A program made the translations under genes and the position numbers. 64,000 bases of DNA from assembly GCA_032158295.1 (NCBI GenBank), contig CM063247.1, positions 19,320,875 to 19,384,874 on the forward strand. The letters are read 5' to 3'. Numbering within the stretch: position 1 is the stretch's first letter; each line of letters opens with the position of its first letter. Positions 24,088 through 36,800 of this stretch are shown here, piece after piece. Source of the DNA: Pycnopodia helianthoides. Its lineage: Eukaryota; Echinodermata; Asteroidea; Forcipulatida; Asteriidae. A model generated the notes under the pieces. That model was not told the DNA's origin, ran no database searches, and worked only from the letters and a program-made list of their open reading frames with translations.

Positions 24088-24424
24088 TAACAGCTCAATA
24101 ATTCAATCAGAGCCATAGAGTTATATATAAGAACTAGAGGACGCACTCGCCAAGTTACGTGACTCGTCGCGTGGGTGGTGCGGCCATGTTTCAAGTGTAC
24201 TACCACTACTTTACTGTACGCAAAACAACAACATGAACACCGAGCGCGTGATGCGTGCATTTACCATACGCGCACATCGTGTACTTCGTACTCAATTTTG
24301 CCCTCTAAAAAATGGCGCTAGTGTCTCCTTGCTGTCCCGGCGCATTTGTGCACGCAGTATTGCCAGTGCGCCCTCTAGTTCTTATATATAACTCTATGGC
24401 TCTGATTGAATTATTGAGCTGTTA
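24088..24424. mobile_element. Long-arm MITE with near-perfect 58-bp inverted repeats
   Basis: The 337-bp element begins taacagctcaataattcaat and ends with its exact complement. The arms match without error for the first 53 bp and continue to about 58 bp with one mismatch (ctagagg(a/g)cgcac). The central portion of about 220 bp is unpaired, relatively CpG-rich and without a useful open frame. Such arm identity suggests recent insertion or active homogenisation. The target duplication is unclear (TA or TAA possible). Confidence 0.9.
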
Positions 24425-24514
24425 CACCACGGGTTCTTTTGAGAACCAACACAATTCATAAAGAGGTTTTTTTTTATGTCTAAGGTGTTACTGCAAACCT
24501 TACCAGACAGAACC

Positions 24515-24903
24515 TTTCAGGCACGGTATACTTTTGGTAGTTACTCTACAAGTTAACGATCATAAAAAACTTACTTAGTAAGTAACACTAAAGAGCTGTT
24601 GATAGTATAACACATAATAAGAAACGACTCCCTTTGAAGTAGTGTAGTTTTAGAGAAAGAGGTAATTTTCACCCCCAAAAATTTGAATTTGAGAAAAGTT
24701 TCAGGCTTGAAGCCTTTCTCAGTTATCTGAAAGCACACAATTCTATGCAACAAGAGTGTTTTTTCTTGCATCGTTTTCTTGCAACCTCGATGACCAATTG
24801 AGCCAAAATTTCCATAGGTGTGTTATTTTACGCATATGCTGGGATACACCAAGTGAGAATACTTGTCTTTGACAATTACAAAAAAAGGGTACCCTGACTT
24901 TAA
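24515..24903 (+). mobile_element. TTAA MITE family F2, copy 2
   Basis: It is similar to 13367-13737 along its length: 'gtatacttttggtagttact', 'agctgttgatagtataacac', 'gaaacgactccctttgaagt', 'gaaagcacacaattctatgc' and 'gtctttgacaattac'. The right TTAA is at 24900-24903. The left terminus has diverged. It has a small insertion ('gaccaattgagccaaaattt') relative to copy 1. Confidence 0.82.
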
Positions 24904-27130
24904 ACACAGCAGAGTAGAGGTTTTACTCTTGACTAATGTGTTTTCCTTTGCTATAAAGTAACAGCATTTTAGGAACCATAATATTGGGTGTGCGGTAGCA
25001 GTAAGTACCCATCAATATTTAAATTGAGCATAACTTAGTCATCTTAGAGAATAAATAAAATAAAAATAGAATAATAAAATAAATTCCCTTCACCAGAAGT
25101 AATTTTGGGAAGGTTTTTTTCCCCAAAGAAATGTTTACTAAGTGACTGAGGAAGAAAAAACAACAACACATTCAAACACAACAGAATAAACTCAATTTGA
25201 CACCATGCAAATGACCCAAACACCTTTATGTCAAAAGCAGTTTGAATCTCGGCTATAATTTGTCTCTGAATTATTAACCGGCAAAGCCCTACTGAAAGGT
25301 ATGTCAAAACATAGTACCTCCTGGCCTAGATAACCACCCTGAAAATAAATCGCTTCAAACTAAAATGTCAGAGTGGATTTCTGGATTGGCCACGAAGGCC
25401 CTGTTGTTCCATCATCCCTGTGTTTTTCCGAAATCCTCTGCCCGCATTTCAGCTGTCCCTGCCTTGAGGCAACCCGCGACCCGTAAGTGACATTTTCATT
25501 TTGATTTTAACTTCCACCAATTACGCTCTGACATTGACAGGGGAAGAGGAAAGGAGAGGTAGAGTAAGAAAGAGAAAGGCTACGTAGCTCTTAATGTTGG
25601 GGATGGGGGGGGGGTTGACGGCAGGTGCAAGGCTTTCTGAGGGTTAGCATTGCTGTTAAGACAATCGCCTGTGATCACGCTTGACATTTTAGAGTTTTAC
25701 TTTGATCTAATACAGCTTAGATACAAATAAAACCACAGGATGTACGAGAGGCCAATGTTGAAATTTGGGACTGGTTTCCTCGTAGAAAACATTGTACACT
25801 GGAAAAATGCTCAGTAACTGAAAAAGGACATGAGAATGCTTTAAAATTGGTCACTGCTTAATTTGTTTAACACCCAACTACAATTCAAGCAAATCTATCT
25901 TTCTTGACAAACAATTTCAGTACTCTTTAAACTGGATAATTTAAAGTAATTTAATGGTGGTCAATCTTCATCTTGTTTGAGGATATTATGTCTTGGGTTT
26001 GTGCTAAAAAATTAAACAGTTTAGGCAATTATTATCAAGTAGTATTAAAATCTAAAAAATAAATATTAAAATCTAAATCTGGCAACAAATATTACCTTAC
26101 CGACTGAATCATCTGTGATACAAACATAGCATTGTGTTGAATAAATACAAAACATTACTTCAAATAATGAAGGCTCACTTGTCTCTACAGGCCTGCCTCA
26201 GTTGGAGATTTTGGTCATGGATTGGATACTGTGCAATAGATAGGATACAAGACTGTTCAAACTGTGTTTTTTTCCCTTCTTCCCCTTACAGTCTCAGTGT
26301 CTTGGGTTTCGACGTCAATTTCAGCGGAAATGAGATTTTCTGAAAGGGGAAGAGGGGAGCAAATCCACAGGCTAAGTGACAGTCAATTTGTTGTCAGTGT
26401 CTTGTTTCAAGTTTGGAATAAAGTGAATTGATGGAGGGCCTAGAAATATAGAGAGTGACCGAAGGAGAAATGAAGCAGTGCTCCATCGTGTAGCTGGGAA
26501 ATTATGGTACAATATATTATATACAAATCTTATTTTTCATTGTATTTTATATGGTAATGGGTTGATTTTTAGACATTCATTGAGTAAAAATGTTACATTT
26601 TTCTAAATAAGACTTGAATTGAGAAAACATTAAAAAAATATGGCGAAATTACATCAGAAACTACCAAGCTTGCTTCTTTTTTTTTACAGGAATTTGAAAA
26701 CGTTTTTAAACAGATTTGAAAAGCTGTAGAGCAACATTCAGGGCCTGTACAACATAGCATATTGAAAGGGAATAATTTATTAGGTCTCCTTCATGACTAA
26801 ATAACCCAATTTCTTGAAAAGTAGGTTATTTTTCGAGTGGAAGGACACCTAAGCCCGTCCAAGGAGAACTAATTGAAGCAGCAATGTAAGGAAGTGGGTG
26901 TTCATTTGTCCAGAACAAGTTTATATTGTGTAGGATTTAATTCAATTTGAGCATCCTTTAGAAGCAATTGGCAAAATCATGTCCATTACACGTAATAATA
27001 ATGACCATCATTGAATGTAATCTAAATATTTGCATGGCCGAGAGGGAAACATGCATTAATATGGAATAGCTTTGCTCTACTAACAACACAATAACTGTAA
27101 ATGTTTGTACGATTTTTCCCAGGCCTAAAA
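24904..27130. other. Unique non-coding interval
   Basis: No exon or repeat family is supported. At 25453 a ...gcatttcag acceptor-like site and at 25491 a gtaagt donor-like site bracket only about 30 bp, which I do not accept as an exon without other evidence. A G-run lies near 25604-25615. Confidence 0.4.
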
Positions 27131-27313
27131 TGAGAACAGGGGCATAAAGTTGCAGCATATAATCTGATTGAGGTCAAGTTGTGTTAGTGACTATGGTAGG
27201 CTACTCACTTTCTACTTTATTTAGTAGCTGTGAGTTTTTAGCCCCATACCCCCTTCTTTTATAGGCCAAACAGTCATTGATAAAACGATAACCATAGCAA
27301 CGGGAAGACGGCC
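27131..27313 (+). repeat. Dispersed repeat R2, copy 1
   Basis: 'gagaacaggggcat.aagtt', '.atctgattgaggt', 'agccccatacccccttcttt', 'taggccaaacagtcattga' and 'accatagcaacgggaagac' recur in the same order at 28206-28406. The two copies lie about 1.07 kb apart in direct orientation. No inverted ends or coding sequence were identified, so the class is unknown. It may be two insertions or a local duplication interrupted by the LINE tail. Confidence 0.65.
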
Positions 27314-27315
27314 TC

Positions 27316-27600
27316 TGAGGGAAGACACACGCTTTATCTTCCCTTCAGACTGACACTTCTAATACGCTGCTCCTACACTATGGAATAATCTCCCTACTTG
27401 TATTAGACAATCATCTTCACTTGTATTTAAATCCTAGTTAAAAACCCATTTGTTTGTGATTAATTCCTTCTAGTACTGTTAGTGTTATTTTTTATATTTT
27501 TTTCCTCCTGCATTTTGTTGTTGTATTTATTTTTTTGTAATGCACAGTAGAGTATATTCACATGGGATTGTGCAAAATAAATGTCCATTATAATAACAAG
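27316..27600 (+). pseudogene. LINE 3' end, reverse transcriptase C-terminal relic
   Basis: From about 27372 the plus strand encodes APTLWNNLPTCIRQSSSLV, then FKS, a TAG stop and LKTHLF. This fits the conserved 'APxLWNxLPxxIR...FKxxLKTxLF' ending of the reverse transcriptase polyprotein in CR1/L2-type non-LTR retrotransposons (established family knowledge). Upstream in the same frame there are stops, so only the last 40 or so residues are legible. An AT-rich 3' UTR-like stretch follows to 'gtgcaaaataaatgtccatt' and a short ata-rich end near 27598. This is a 5'-truncated, dead copy. Confidence 0.8.
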
Positions 27601-28205
27601 AGTCATACAGATGATTCAATGTTGACCAAGTTAGGTGGGATTCAAATTTTCAAGACTCCAACTCATGTTGTCCTCTTGCATATTGTAAAAAAAGTCTTAA
27701 CACTGTCTCCAACAGTGACAAGGGACCATCAAGAGAGAGGTTGGACTTGTACGCTCACAGAAACTCATTTATACTCAAGTCGATCAGGGGCAGAAGGGGG
27801 GGGGGGGCGTGTGCTGCTGCACCACCCCATCCCTCCCCTAGGAAAAACTGTAGTGACAGAACAATCAGAACAAAACTGTGATAAAAAAAAGAGCCCCAAC
27901 CAACTAGCAAGCCGGTTTGTCCCCAAAGTTCTGTCAACAAAAGTTCTCAGAGTGGCCCAGTGTTTGTGAATGAGAACTTTCTCTCTTCAGCCCAGGAGAA
28001 CTTGAAGGAATTTGGGTCGGTGCTAGAGCGCTGGGGATGAAACAGGAGATGACTGCACTACAGAGGGGCCAATCCCTCACCTTATCTAGCCACGTGAATA
28101 AACATTCAGCTTGGGCTGTAAGATCCCTACAAGCTATCCACAAAGACTGCCTGACCCAGTAAAAACATGGCCTGGAGTTGGTAGGAACAGTGGTACGACT
28201 ATTAC
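27601..28205 (+). other. Unique non-coding interval
   Basis: A plus-strand frame at 27562-27969 (135 codons) begins inside the LINE tail and crosses a G-run at about 27797-27807. It has no domain or splice support. Nothing else was recognised. Confidence 0.4.
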
Positions 28206-28406
28206 CAGAACAGGGGCATGTAGTTTCAGCAAATATCAGATTGAGGTATTAGGGAGTGCTGGTTTAACACTGTACTTACTTTTTTGCTTAAATTTAGTCG
28301 GTCGAGTAAACAACAAAGTGTCTGTGAATTTTCCGCCCCATGCCCCCTTATTTTCTAGGCCAACAATCATTGATTAAATGATCACCATAGCAACGAAAAG
28401 ATCGCC
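28206..28406 (+). repeat. Dispersed repeat R2, copy 2
   Basis: This is the second copy of the block at 27131-27313, with 'cagaacaggggcatgtagtt', 'atcagattgaggta', 'ccgccccatgcccccttatt', 'taggccaacaatcattga' and 'accatagcaacgaaaagat'. It carries a longer central segment than copy 1. Confidence 0.65.
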
Positions 28407-30881
28407 ATCTTTTGTTAAAACAAATTTTTCGCTCAGTCACATGTGAACAAACATCACACAGTGCCACTGGCCAATAAGAAAAGCCACTGGTATGCACAGC
28501 CCCATTGGTAATAACCTACAACCTAGAAACAACACTTATAGCACGGAATAGGACAGGTACAGGGGTGCTGAGAGCCCTCTTTTTTTATTTTCATAAAAAA
28601 TTACTTCTTAACCTGGCTTTACACTTTATTCTTAATTTTGATGTTTCATATTTCCTAAGGGCATCCCTCTTTTGCAAGGTGTTCCAAAGTCATTAAAAGT
28701 ACCTCGAAATCCTCTACGATATCGGAATCCAACTTCAAACTGAGAAATACTCAAATACTTATCTTGAACCTTATAAATCCAACATGAAACCTGAAACGTC
28801 AGGGAATGAAACACTCCTTTTAGAGCGGCGAAGAAGAGAGTGGACAGTTGAGAACGTAAATAAGTAGGTCAATGAAAATATGTATCTGGGCAAGTGATGG
28901 ATCACGGATAGCTGAAGGAAAGAGGAGTGATTTGTGAGTAACTGCACACGTAAGATGGTTTGCCAATCAATTATGTATACCAATGGCTTTTTTATTTATG
29001 GCTAACTTCCCAAGAAAGTAACTTTTCTTCTGCCTTCTGGTGATTTCAACAGCTCCAGCTCCCCAGGCTAAATGCCAAGCTGGAACTTGGCACATGAGCT
29101 CAACTAATAGACCTGTGTTGACAGGAGGCCCCATTCCACAAAGGCCCTCACTGAGAAAAGACCGAACAAATGGAGCGAACACACAACTGGGGACTGTAAT
29201 GTGTAAACTGCTCTGAAACACCTTGAAGAGACTGAGACTATACTAAATACAGAATGTGAGGATGTTCACATTGATATCATTTATCATCAGGTGGGAAACA
29301 TATGACTTTTCAAATAAATTGTTATGAGTCATTGACTTTAAGAGCTGGGAATCAAGTGATACAATTTTGAGGCAGTCTGAAGGCAATGACTGCAGTTGAC
29401 CTAGGTCACAGTCGTTCATCATGCGATAACCATCATTGTTAAACATTCCCTGATGTTCATGAGATACAAAGTGACACCATGCTGTTTCATCCAGTCTTTC
29501 TTTGGTTACATTGATTTGTACCAGAAAATTAAAATGGACATATCATGATATTTGTTTTTTGAGTCAGACATGATCAAAATATTTTATTACCTATGGTATT
29601 AATAATAAAGGTATGTAATTACATAAATCCCTATAGGGCAATAGATGCTGTTGCTATCAGTCATTATTGCCCCCATCATTTAATTTCTTTTTTAAAAAGT
29701 TCATACATTTGAATAAAAGTGCCCTGTTTACAAAAAAAAATAGTGTTTTCCCTACTTCAAGAATGAATTTCCCGTACCTGTTTGTGACCAAGAGGAATTG
29801 TGTGTTATTTAAAGGATACAGCAAGCCCCTTGATGTGACAGATCTCAGTACCTGCCATACCCACTCCGCCCTTCAAAAACCAGCTTCTTTCAAAACCGGT
29901 CAAAGACAAGTAGCCTCACAAGTCATGACTGGGTGTCCTCTTTAAACCCACTACCAGTATGGCCCTGCCAGGGATTAGCTGGGAGTGTGAAAGGGTCAAG
30001 TTGGCTAGACGTGCCTGCGGGCGGCAGAGAAAGCAAGCCTTGTTGAGGAACAGGAGCTTAGAGTGGATTGTGGGGATATCGGGGATTAGGATCTTCGTAT
30101 TAATCATGATTTGATTTTAACAGTGACCTGTTATGTGAAGAACACATGACATATCATAACACTGTCATCATCAATAAACCTTCTTGGAATCCTCATTCGA
30201 ACCAATCTGAGTTGATAGAAATAAGAGTCTGGTACCAAAGTACTTTACATACAGCTCATCTACAGTACTCATTGTTAATAGATGCAGGGAACATAACAAC
30301 ATGTTGACTTGGTCATGATAAAGTCTGTACAAAACAAAAGTGAAATATAGTTATATGAACAAAGTACAGGTTACGGACCCCTTTTTCTTCGAGGTGCTGA
30401 AATTAATTGATAAAGTGTTTTCAATCAACTGTCAATGATAGGGGACTATTACATTGGCTTTTAGACCCGTATTCTTTCAAGGAGTGAATAGGTCTATCAA
30501 CTCAAGAGAGCACTTTCTATCAATATAAACATTTAAGTTGTCAAAATACAAATGTATTTATGATACACAAGACACAATAGAAAGCTCTGACATCATACTT
30601 TAAGGAACTACTGAACTGAAAACCATGTCCAGAACATCAGTATATCATGTTCAATAAAACTAAAGATTTTCTCTTGTCCTCCCTTTGTTGAATCGTGTTT
30701 TCCTCAGAATATCAGTTTCCAGTTTGCTTGTCCAAATTATGACTTTTCAAATGTTCAATTGCAGTTTTCATCTGTGTACTAGTGTTGTTTAGTATGTTAT
30801 GTTTTCCTTCTGTTTTAGTACTGTTTTTCAAGGCATATCCCCCCAAAGAGCCCTGCTTTTTGGATTCTGCCTCCATTCTGA
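28407..30881. other. Unique non-coding interval
   Basis: No exon, RNA gene or repeat family was recognised. Open frames are short and overlap on opposite strands. Confidence 0.4.
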
Positions 30882-31043
30882 TAGACCTTTTGCACATGAC
30901 GCCATTATAGTAGTTCACCCTCGCCTAACAGTTAAAAGGAGGTTGTTCACTGGCAATCCTGTGCACTGCGTGTACACATCATTGCTTCATCATCAGTTAA
31001 CCTCTAAGATGGCGGACTGATGAAATCCAATGCATAAGGTCTA
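30882..31043. mobile_element. MITE family T1, copy 2
   Basis: The element is 162 bp. Inverted ends tagaccttttgcacatgacg and caatgcataaggtcta correspond to copy 1 at 13080-13252, and it shares 'caccctcgcct', 'aggttgttcactggcaa' and 'gttaacctctaagatggcgg' with that copy. It is non-coding. Confidence 0.75.
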
Positions 31044-34000
31044 TATTTTCCTTAAGATATACACTACTTGCCTGCAAAGATGATATAAATAATACATAGA
31101 ATTGGACTGAAAATATGTTTCTTAATAATAAAAACGATCAAAATAAAACCACATTATCCTGGGGGTAATTTCGGCCGTCACACTTATAATTTATGTGCCC
31201 ATTATGATAGCAACACGTAGCTCAATTATCAAGCAAAGCACTTTCGATGGATTTAATACCGAACTCATCAACACAGAGGGCTTGCAGGAGATCCTTAATG
31301 ATTGATGATACTGTCATGTTCTATAAGCTACAACCAGATTACACTCCCCAATGTTGGGCGGGGGAGAGGAGGCCGGCATGTGTTTGGAGGTAGCGCACGC
31401 TCTCTTGATGCTCTCCCCCAAGGTTGCATTAAATGAGATTAGGAGTGATAATTCAGGCGATGGTGTTGTCCCACAAAAGCACAGTATCTGCTGAAAATGT
31501 CACTGTACTATTCCGGCTCAACAATTAATCCATGTGGCTGAAATGTTTCAATTTACGCACCAAGAGTATCCCGTGAATGCACAGCTACGAGATGTTACTA
31601 AGATGGGAGATAATGTACTCTATATATACCATTCAAGGAGGCAGGAGCTTTTTATGGTGGCTTCTAACCCTAGCAGGTGTGCCGGACCGATTAAATTTTA
31701 GGAAAGTGTATTGGCAGGGCGGACTAAATTGGCCCTAGATTCAGACTACATTTGTATTGCATTTATATTGACTACAACACATCATACACATCATGTGACC
31801 CTAAAATTACCTTTGTGAAGGTTCAAGCTAAAACCAAAATAAACTTTGGGAAGTCAGCTTTGAACTCTTCGCATGCCTTGACTGAAGTCATTGTTTCAGT
31901 TTCTTTAAAAATGTAAATAATTTACAGTTTTAAAATGCATGCCATTAGACATATCAAGTACAGGGCACTTCTATATGGTTTCTAAAGAATATGAAGGGCA
32001 ACCCATTCCCCACAATATCATTATGATAAATATCTTTTGTGATATTGTTACAACTGCAACCAGCAGCATCAGCAGCGGAAACAAATCAAACCACTCTGTG
32101 GTGTTGAAGTCCAACACAAAGACCAATTGAGACCAAGATGTTTAAATTCCATTATACATATGGAAAGGCATTAATAAACATCTAAAGAGGACAACATCGT
32201 TTATAGTGTAAACAAAAAATACCACGAGTGCACCACAGTTCAAACAAGTGACACATCAAAGAGTTTTGACGACACTGATGTTCATATGATCAATACAAAC
32301 ACACACTGCAAAAAAAGACCAAGAAGCTAGCTACCATCTCAAGATACCAAGCCAGACAGACCGCCTTCGCTATGGGTTACCAAGAATGCTAAGAACTGTC
32401 GCTACTCCGGGAGCTAGCGGACCAAGACCTTGACTCATACCCAGATGTTTGTTAACCTTGCAACACAATACCTGGCAAAGACAACAGATATATGTATTCT
32501 CAACCTTGAGGGGGGCAACAGGGGTGTGTTCCACGGACCCTGGAGGGGGCATTTGGATCTAATTATCGTCTCACACACAAGACTTCTATTTATAGTGCAA
32601 CACTAAAAATGTTCTGTTACTCTGCACTCTCCATGCTATAAGTCAAGCGCATTGCTGATTATAACGCATAATTTGATTTAAGATAATAAAGATCAACATA
32701 AAATAATTTTATTATCTACAATATTCACCCCCTCTTAAAATATATAACTACCCCAAAAATCACACAATTAGAAATTGGTAACACTGTGATTTATACATTG
32801 AATTACTAGCTAGTGAAAACAAAGAAAGATGTATATGGAAATCATGACAAGTGCAAGATGATGGTTTGTCTTTCTGAAAAAGACAAAACAAAAGCGTGCG
32901 ATCTAGTGGTCCTGAAATTTCTTCACAATCAAAAGGTTGATTTTAATACATTTAAAAAAAGGAAAATATAATATTTTCCGTCTCCTTATGCTAATGTGGT
33001 ATCTTCATTTTAATCATGGTTTCCTTGCTCTAGTGGTTTAACCGTCCAGTACATAGCTCTGACACAAATGTTATCTTCCAACCAGCGTTCACTTCGGACA
33101 GCTCCAATGCCACTACCAATTAGGGCATACCTTGCCTGTCACACCACTGTCCCAAATCAAAACATGGTGTGTGGACTTGACCATGGTGAGTGGACCCAAA
33201 AATGTAACGGTCAGTTGTGGTAAGGTAACATCATCTCATATCAACCGCCTTGCGTCCCTAAAGGACTGGTTGCTCAGGACAGCACGGTTGTATTATTATG
33301 CCAGGGTCCCTGTGGTGACAGAACGGCAAAAGTAGACTTGGACCAATCAACAGCCATCTATTTTCAGTGGGAGTCTACCATTTCTGGGTGGGGGTTATAT
33401 GCCAAGAGGAGAGCCCTAGTTTACTCACGCAAGAATTTTCATAGTGATTAAAGAGACATCACCGCCCAGTACAGTTATGATGTTTCAAACACTCTAGAAT
33501 CCTCAAGCTTTCTTGAAAATGTTTTTAGAAAAGTTGTTTCACCCGAAAACGTTAAGAGATATAATAGAAACCATTCTAACAATAGTAGATTATCACCTTT
33601 TCAAGGGAACTTTTGGAAATCATTGGAGCTTTTCTCTTAAATTATGAAACTACAACATAAAATATTGAAAAATCTCCCCGCTGGTCAAACTTTAAAATTA
33701 TTATCATGGCCTTCCTGTCAAGAACAAGTCCATTGCAAAAAAAATTGTCTCTACTGAGTAGGAGTCAATATTAAAACTTCTTTTTAAGTTGAACACTTTT
33801 CAACACAAGTTCTTGTTATTCTTTTTCAAGTAAGTTTTCACTTTTATAGGGCATTGTTCAAAAAGGTTAATCCGCAAAAATCTAAGACTTCAAGTATTGG
33901 ACCCCGCAAAGCATTACAGGCATTTCCCACAACACGTCGGCTGGACCTCCCCCATCCTCCACCCAAATGAAATTACAGAAAAATGTGCCAGGCACAAAAC

Positions 34001-34627
34001 AACAAATCGCCGTGGCCAGTTAGCACCTCTTAGAACCTGCCGAGGAACACGCTATTTTCTTACAGCTCGCTAACTCCGCTGGTATGTCTGCACCTGTCGC
34101 ACGTAGGAAATTCCACCTTCCACGCCCTTATTTGTCCCTATTTGTGCCAGGTACCCCCCGGGGAGTATCACCCCAGTTGTCACACCTCCTGTCACTCCCC
34201 TGTCACTGTGAGATCTCACACATGAGCCTTTGCAGGCAGAATAGGCCAAACATTGTTACCGGGCTAATTTTTTTGTTTTTCAGCGTGAGAGAAACCAAAT
34301 CTAGGGTGGATGATGACTCTGGAAAGTCTTGTTAAGACACCATAATTGAATTACATTCATTAGATGAGGTAGATTAAGTTTGTTTAGGTCTCTCATTGGG
34401 CTATTGTTGTTGACCTTGTCCTCAAAGTGCAAGGTGAAAATCCTATTACAACTTTTCATTTCCAAACATTTGATGATAAAGCCGGCTTCATAATATATAT
34501 ACATAGAAATATGCCTATAGTTGAAATATCTTAAATTTTATACTGATATCCTTAAAACATACTAAAATTAGCCCTGGCATTTATTGTTTACAAAAAAAGT
34601 ATTAAAAAAACTCAAATAAAACACAAC
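31044..34627. other. Mostly unique interval with a possible regulatory block
   Basis: No exon is supported. 31170-31630 is unique, richer in GC and in TAAT/ATTA cores than its surroundings, and is discussed as a finding. A frame at 33132-33335 and one at 34084-34335 have no domain. A 16-bp segment flanked by acceptor-like (ttttcttacag, ending 34068) and donor-like (gtatgt, 34081) sites is too small to call an exon. Confidence 0.4.
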
Positions 34628-34774
34628 AATGGGGGATTTTTGGATGCTAGGTGGCAGCAGACTTACCTGGCAAGTTAATTGTTCTCGGCAATGTGCGCAT
34701 GCTTAGCACTATGTAAACAATGGCATTTTACCTGGTATATCTGCTGCCATCTAGCGTTCAAAAGTCTCCCATTT
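34628..34774. mobile_element. Short MITE with arms of about 47 bp
   Basis: The left arm 'gggggatttttggatgctag' + 'gtggcagcagacttacctgg' is inverted at the right as 'acctggtatatctgctgcca' + 'tctagcgttcaaaagtctccc'. Agreement is roughly four positions in five over about 47 bp. The loop is about 50 bp. It is non-coding. No obvious target duplication was seen. Confidence 0.75.
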
Positions 34775-36463
34775 GATTTGGAGTAGAAATGACAAACAAT
34801 ATTGCCGCGGCTCTCATCACACAGCCATCAATGTTCACATTAATGCTTTTATAGAAACATGACAAATGAAAAACTTCAATCCCGAACATGAAACATATTT
34901 CCTTAACCTTAGAAGGAGCATGGTGTGCATGAAGTAAACATGGGAAGACAAAATTTGCTGCGACCTACATCCCCTCCACCTTGCAGGTCCGACTATGCGT
35001 CCAACACCATCAACTGAACTGTGACACTTACCACAGATATGCCACTATAACCACTCCTTCAAAATATCTCTGCTAATCCCTTAATCTGGATTTAAAAGCC
35101 TGAGGATAGGCTAAGTCCAGTATTTAGTCCCCTGCCAGGCTGAATATGGTGAAGGGATTGGGTCTTTCATCAGCACTGTTGGATAGACAGGTTTTATTCT
35201 GTTTATCTCATTTATGTTTGCTGAAATCAAACAGCAACTTTACCCACTAGCCTATATGAAGATAATATAACTTTCATCATGCTTTCAGCGTTGGTTTGAA
35301 TTCCATGCTCAAAATACAAATATAGTGACTTGCTTATGTTGTTTTTATATATTTAATATAATATTTAGGTTTAAAAAAAGTCACAATTGGCAGTAGGCTG
35401 AAATGACGATGGTTGGTTGAAAAAAATTGTTTTAAAGTTTCCGTTGAAGCCTAACTAATTTTCAATTATTTCATTTAGTTTTTGAAAGTTTAAGTAGATA
35501 TTGAAAAATTGCGACTGGATTAACATTCTGCGTGATCGACCATAAATGCATGAGGAGCACTAATTGTACCCAAGAAGCTTCATGAAGTCTTAAGCTTTCA
35601 AAAAAGTTTCCTTCTCAAAATTGTTCTTTTTGGAAAAGTGGAAGATTCTTACACGTCTGTGAGCTAAAAACAAAGTGAACTCTTTTGACCCCTTGGAGGT
35701 GAACATTCCAGATCAAAGCTGACACATTAACAAATGAGCCCTGTCACTCAGTTGCTTATGTTACATGTTCGTGTCGGGAACATGGTCTGGTAAAGTTATG
35801 TCAGGGAAACATCATCCATCTCACCTCCGACCCCCAAGATGAAATCATAGCTGCTTTATGACAGCTATTGGGGTTAATCAATAGACCAGTCTCCTATTAT
35901 ACAACATAGAGATATTGTTTGTCATGTTGGTGAAACAACACACCGTGTTTCACAATCCATAGCTGTGGCAATAAATTAATCATGAAAGGGGCAACCCTTA
36001 AGACAAATTCTCACGTCTAACTTTCCTTTTTTCATGGAGTTACAAGTCACATCAGATCAGTCTATTCAGTTGGTTGTACCTACATCCATTATCATTGCAG
36101 GGAAACTGCACAGTGTAATTACCCTATTGCGTCAAAGCGTTCCTACGGTATGATTTCTGATTATACCTTTTTAACACCTTTGTGGAAAGCGCTACATAAG
36201 TGGAATATCAAATACACTTGAGCAAAACAATCTGTGGTTCTGCCTGACACAATATTCCCCCAGGGCCAAAATAAATGAAATAAAAATAAGATATTGGTAT
36301 CGAAGTTGAAATCTAAACATTTGTAGCATTCCACTTGATGGAATTAAAGAGACAGTAACAACCTTAGTTTCAACACTATGGAGTTGGTAAAAAGCTGTAA
36401 TAATGTGAGTGTAAAGATAGTGTAAGCCAAATATTTTGGATTAATAATAGATTTACAACTTGC
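34775..36463. other. Unique non-coding interval
   Basis: A possible SINE family B tail fragment lies at about 36165-36225 (tgtggaaagcgctacataag). No other repeat and no exon was recognised. Confidence 0.4.
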
Positions 36464-36800
36464 AGTGGCATATCTAGAAATTTTCATTTGGAAGGAGGCG
36501 AGGGAAGTGGCCAACTAGAGGGGGTGGTGGGAGGTGTGATTCCCCTGCTCAGAACCCTTTTCCTTTCCTCTTGCCCCCCCCCAAATGAGATTGAAAAAAT
36601 GCACAAATGAATGGTTTAATACATTAATTAGCCCCCCCCCCCACCCCCACATTATGTCTTTTCCCCGCTTGCCCCCAAGATGAAAATCTCTGGTTACGCC
36701 GCTCGCAAGGGGGGTAGAAGACATAATTTGGGGGTGCTATTTAATGTATCAAACCTTTCATTTGTGCATTCATTTTTAAGATCTCATTTTTTTTGGGGGG
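36464..36800. mobile_element. Foldback element with cagtggc ends
   Basis: 'cagtggcatatctagaaatt' at 36464 is matched in inverted orientation by 'gaaaatctctggttacgccg' near 36683-36701. A second, longer symmetry pairs 36571-36680 (aaatgagattgaaaaaatgc, aatggtttaatacatt, 'cccccac', acattatgtctt) with 36715-36800 (agaagacataat, 'gggggtg', aatgtatcaaacctttc, ttaagatctcattt). The long C- and G-runs sit in opposite arms. This looks like a foldback or two overlapping hAT-like ends. It is non-coding. Confidence 0.65.

Noticed and set aside
25440..25497. 30-bp exon between gcatttcag and gtaagt
   Set aside because: It is too short to judge, no neighbouring exon in a compatible phase was found, and the surrounding sequence looks non-coding.
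27562..27969. 135-codon plus-strand frame as a gene
   Set aside because: It starts inside the LINE 3' tail, runs through a G homopolymer and shows no domain.
34054..34086. 16-bp micro-exon between an acceptor-like and a donor-like site
   Set aside because: Such pairs occur often by chance, and no flanking exon or reading frame supports it.
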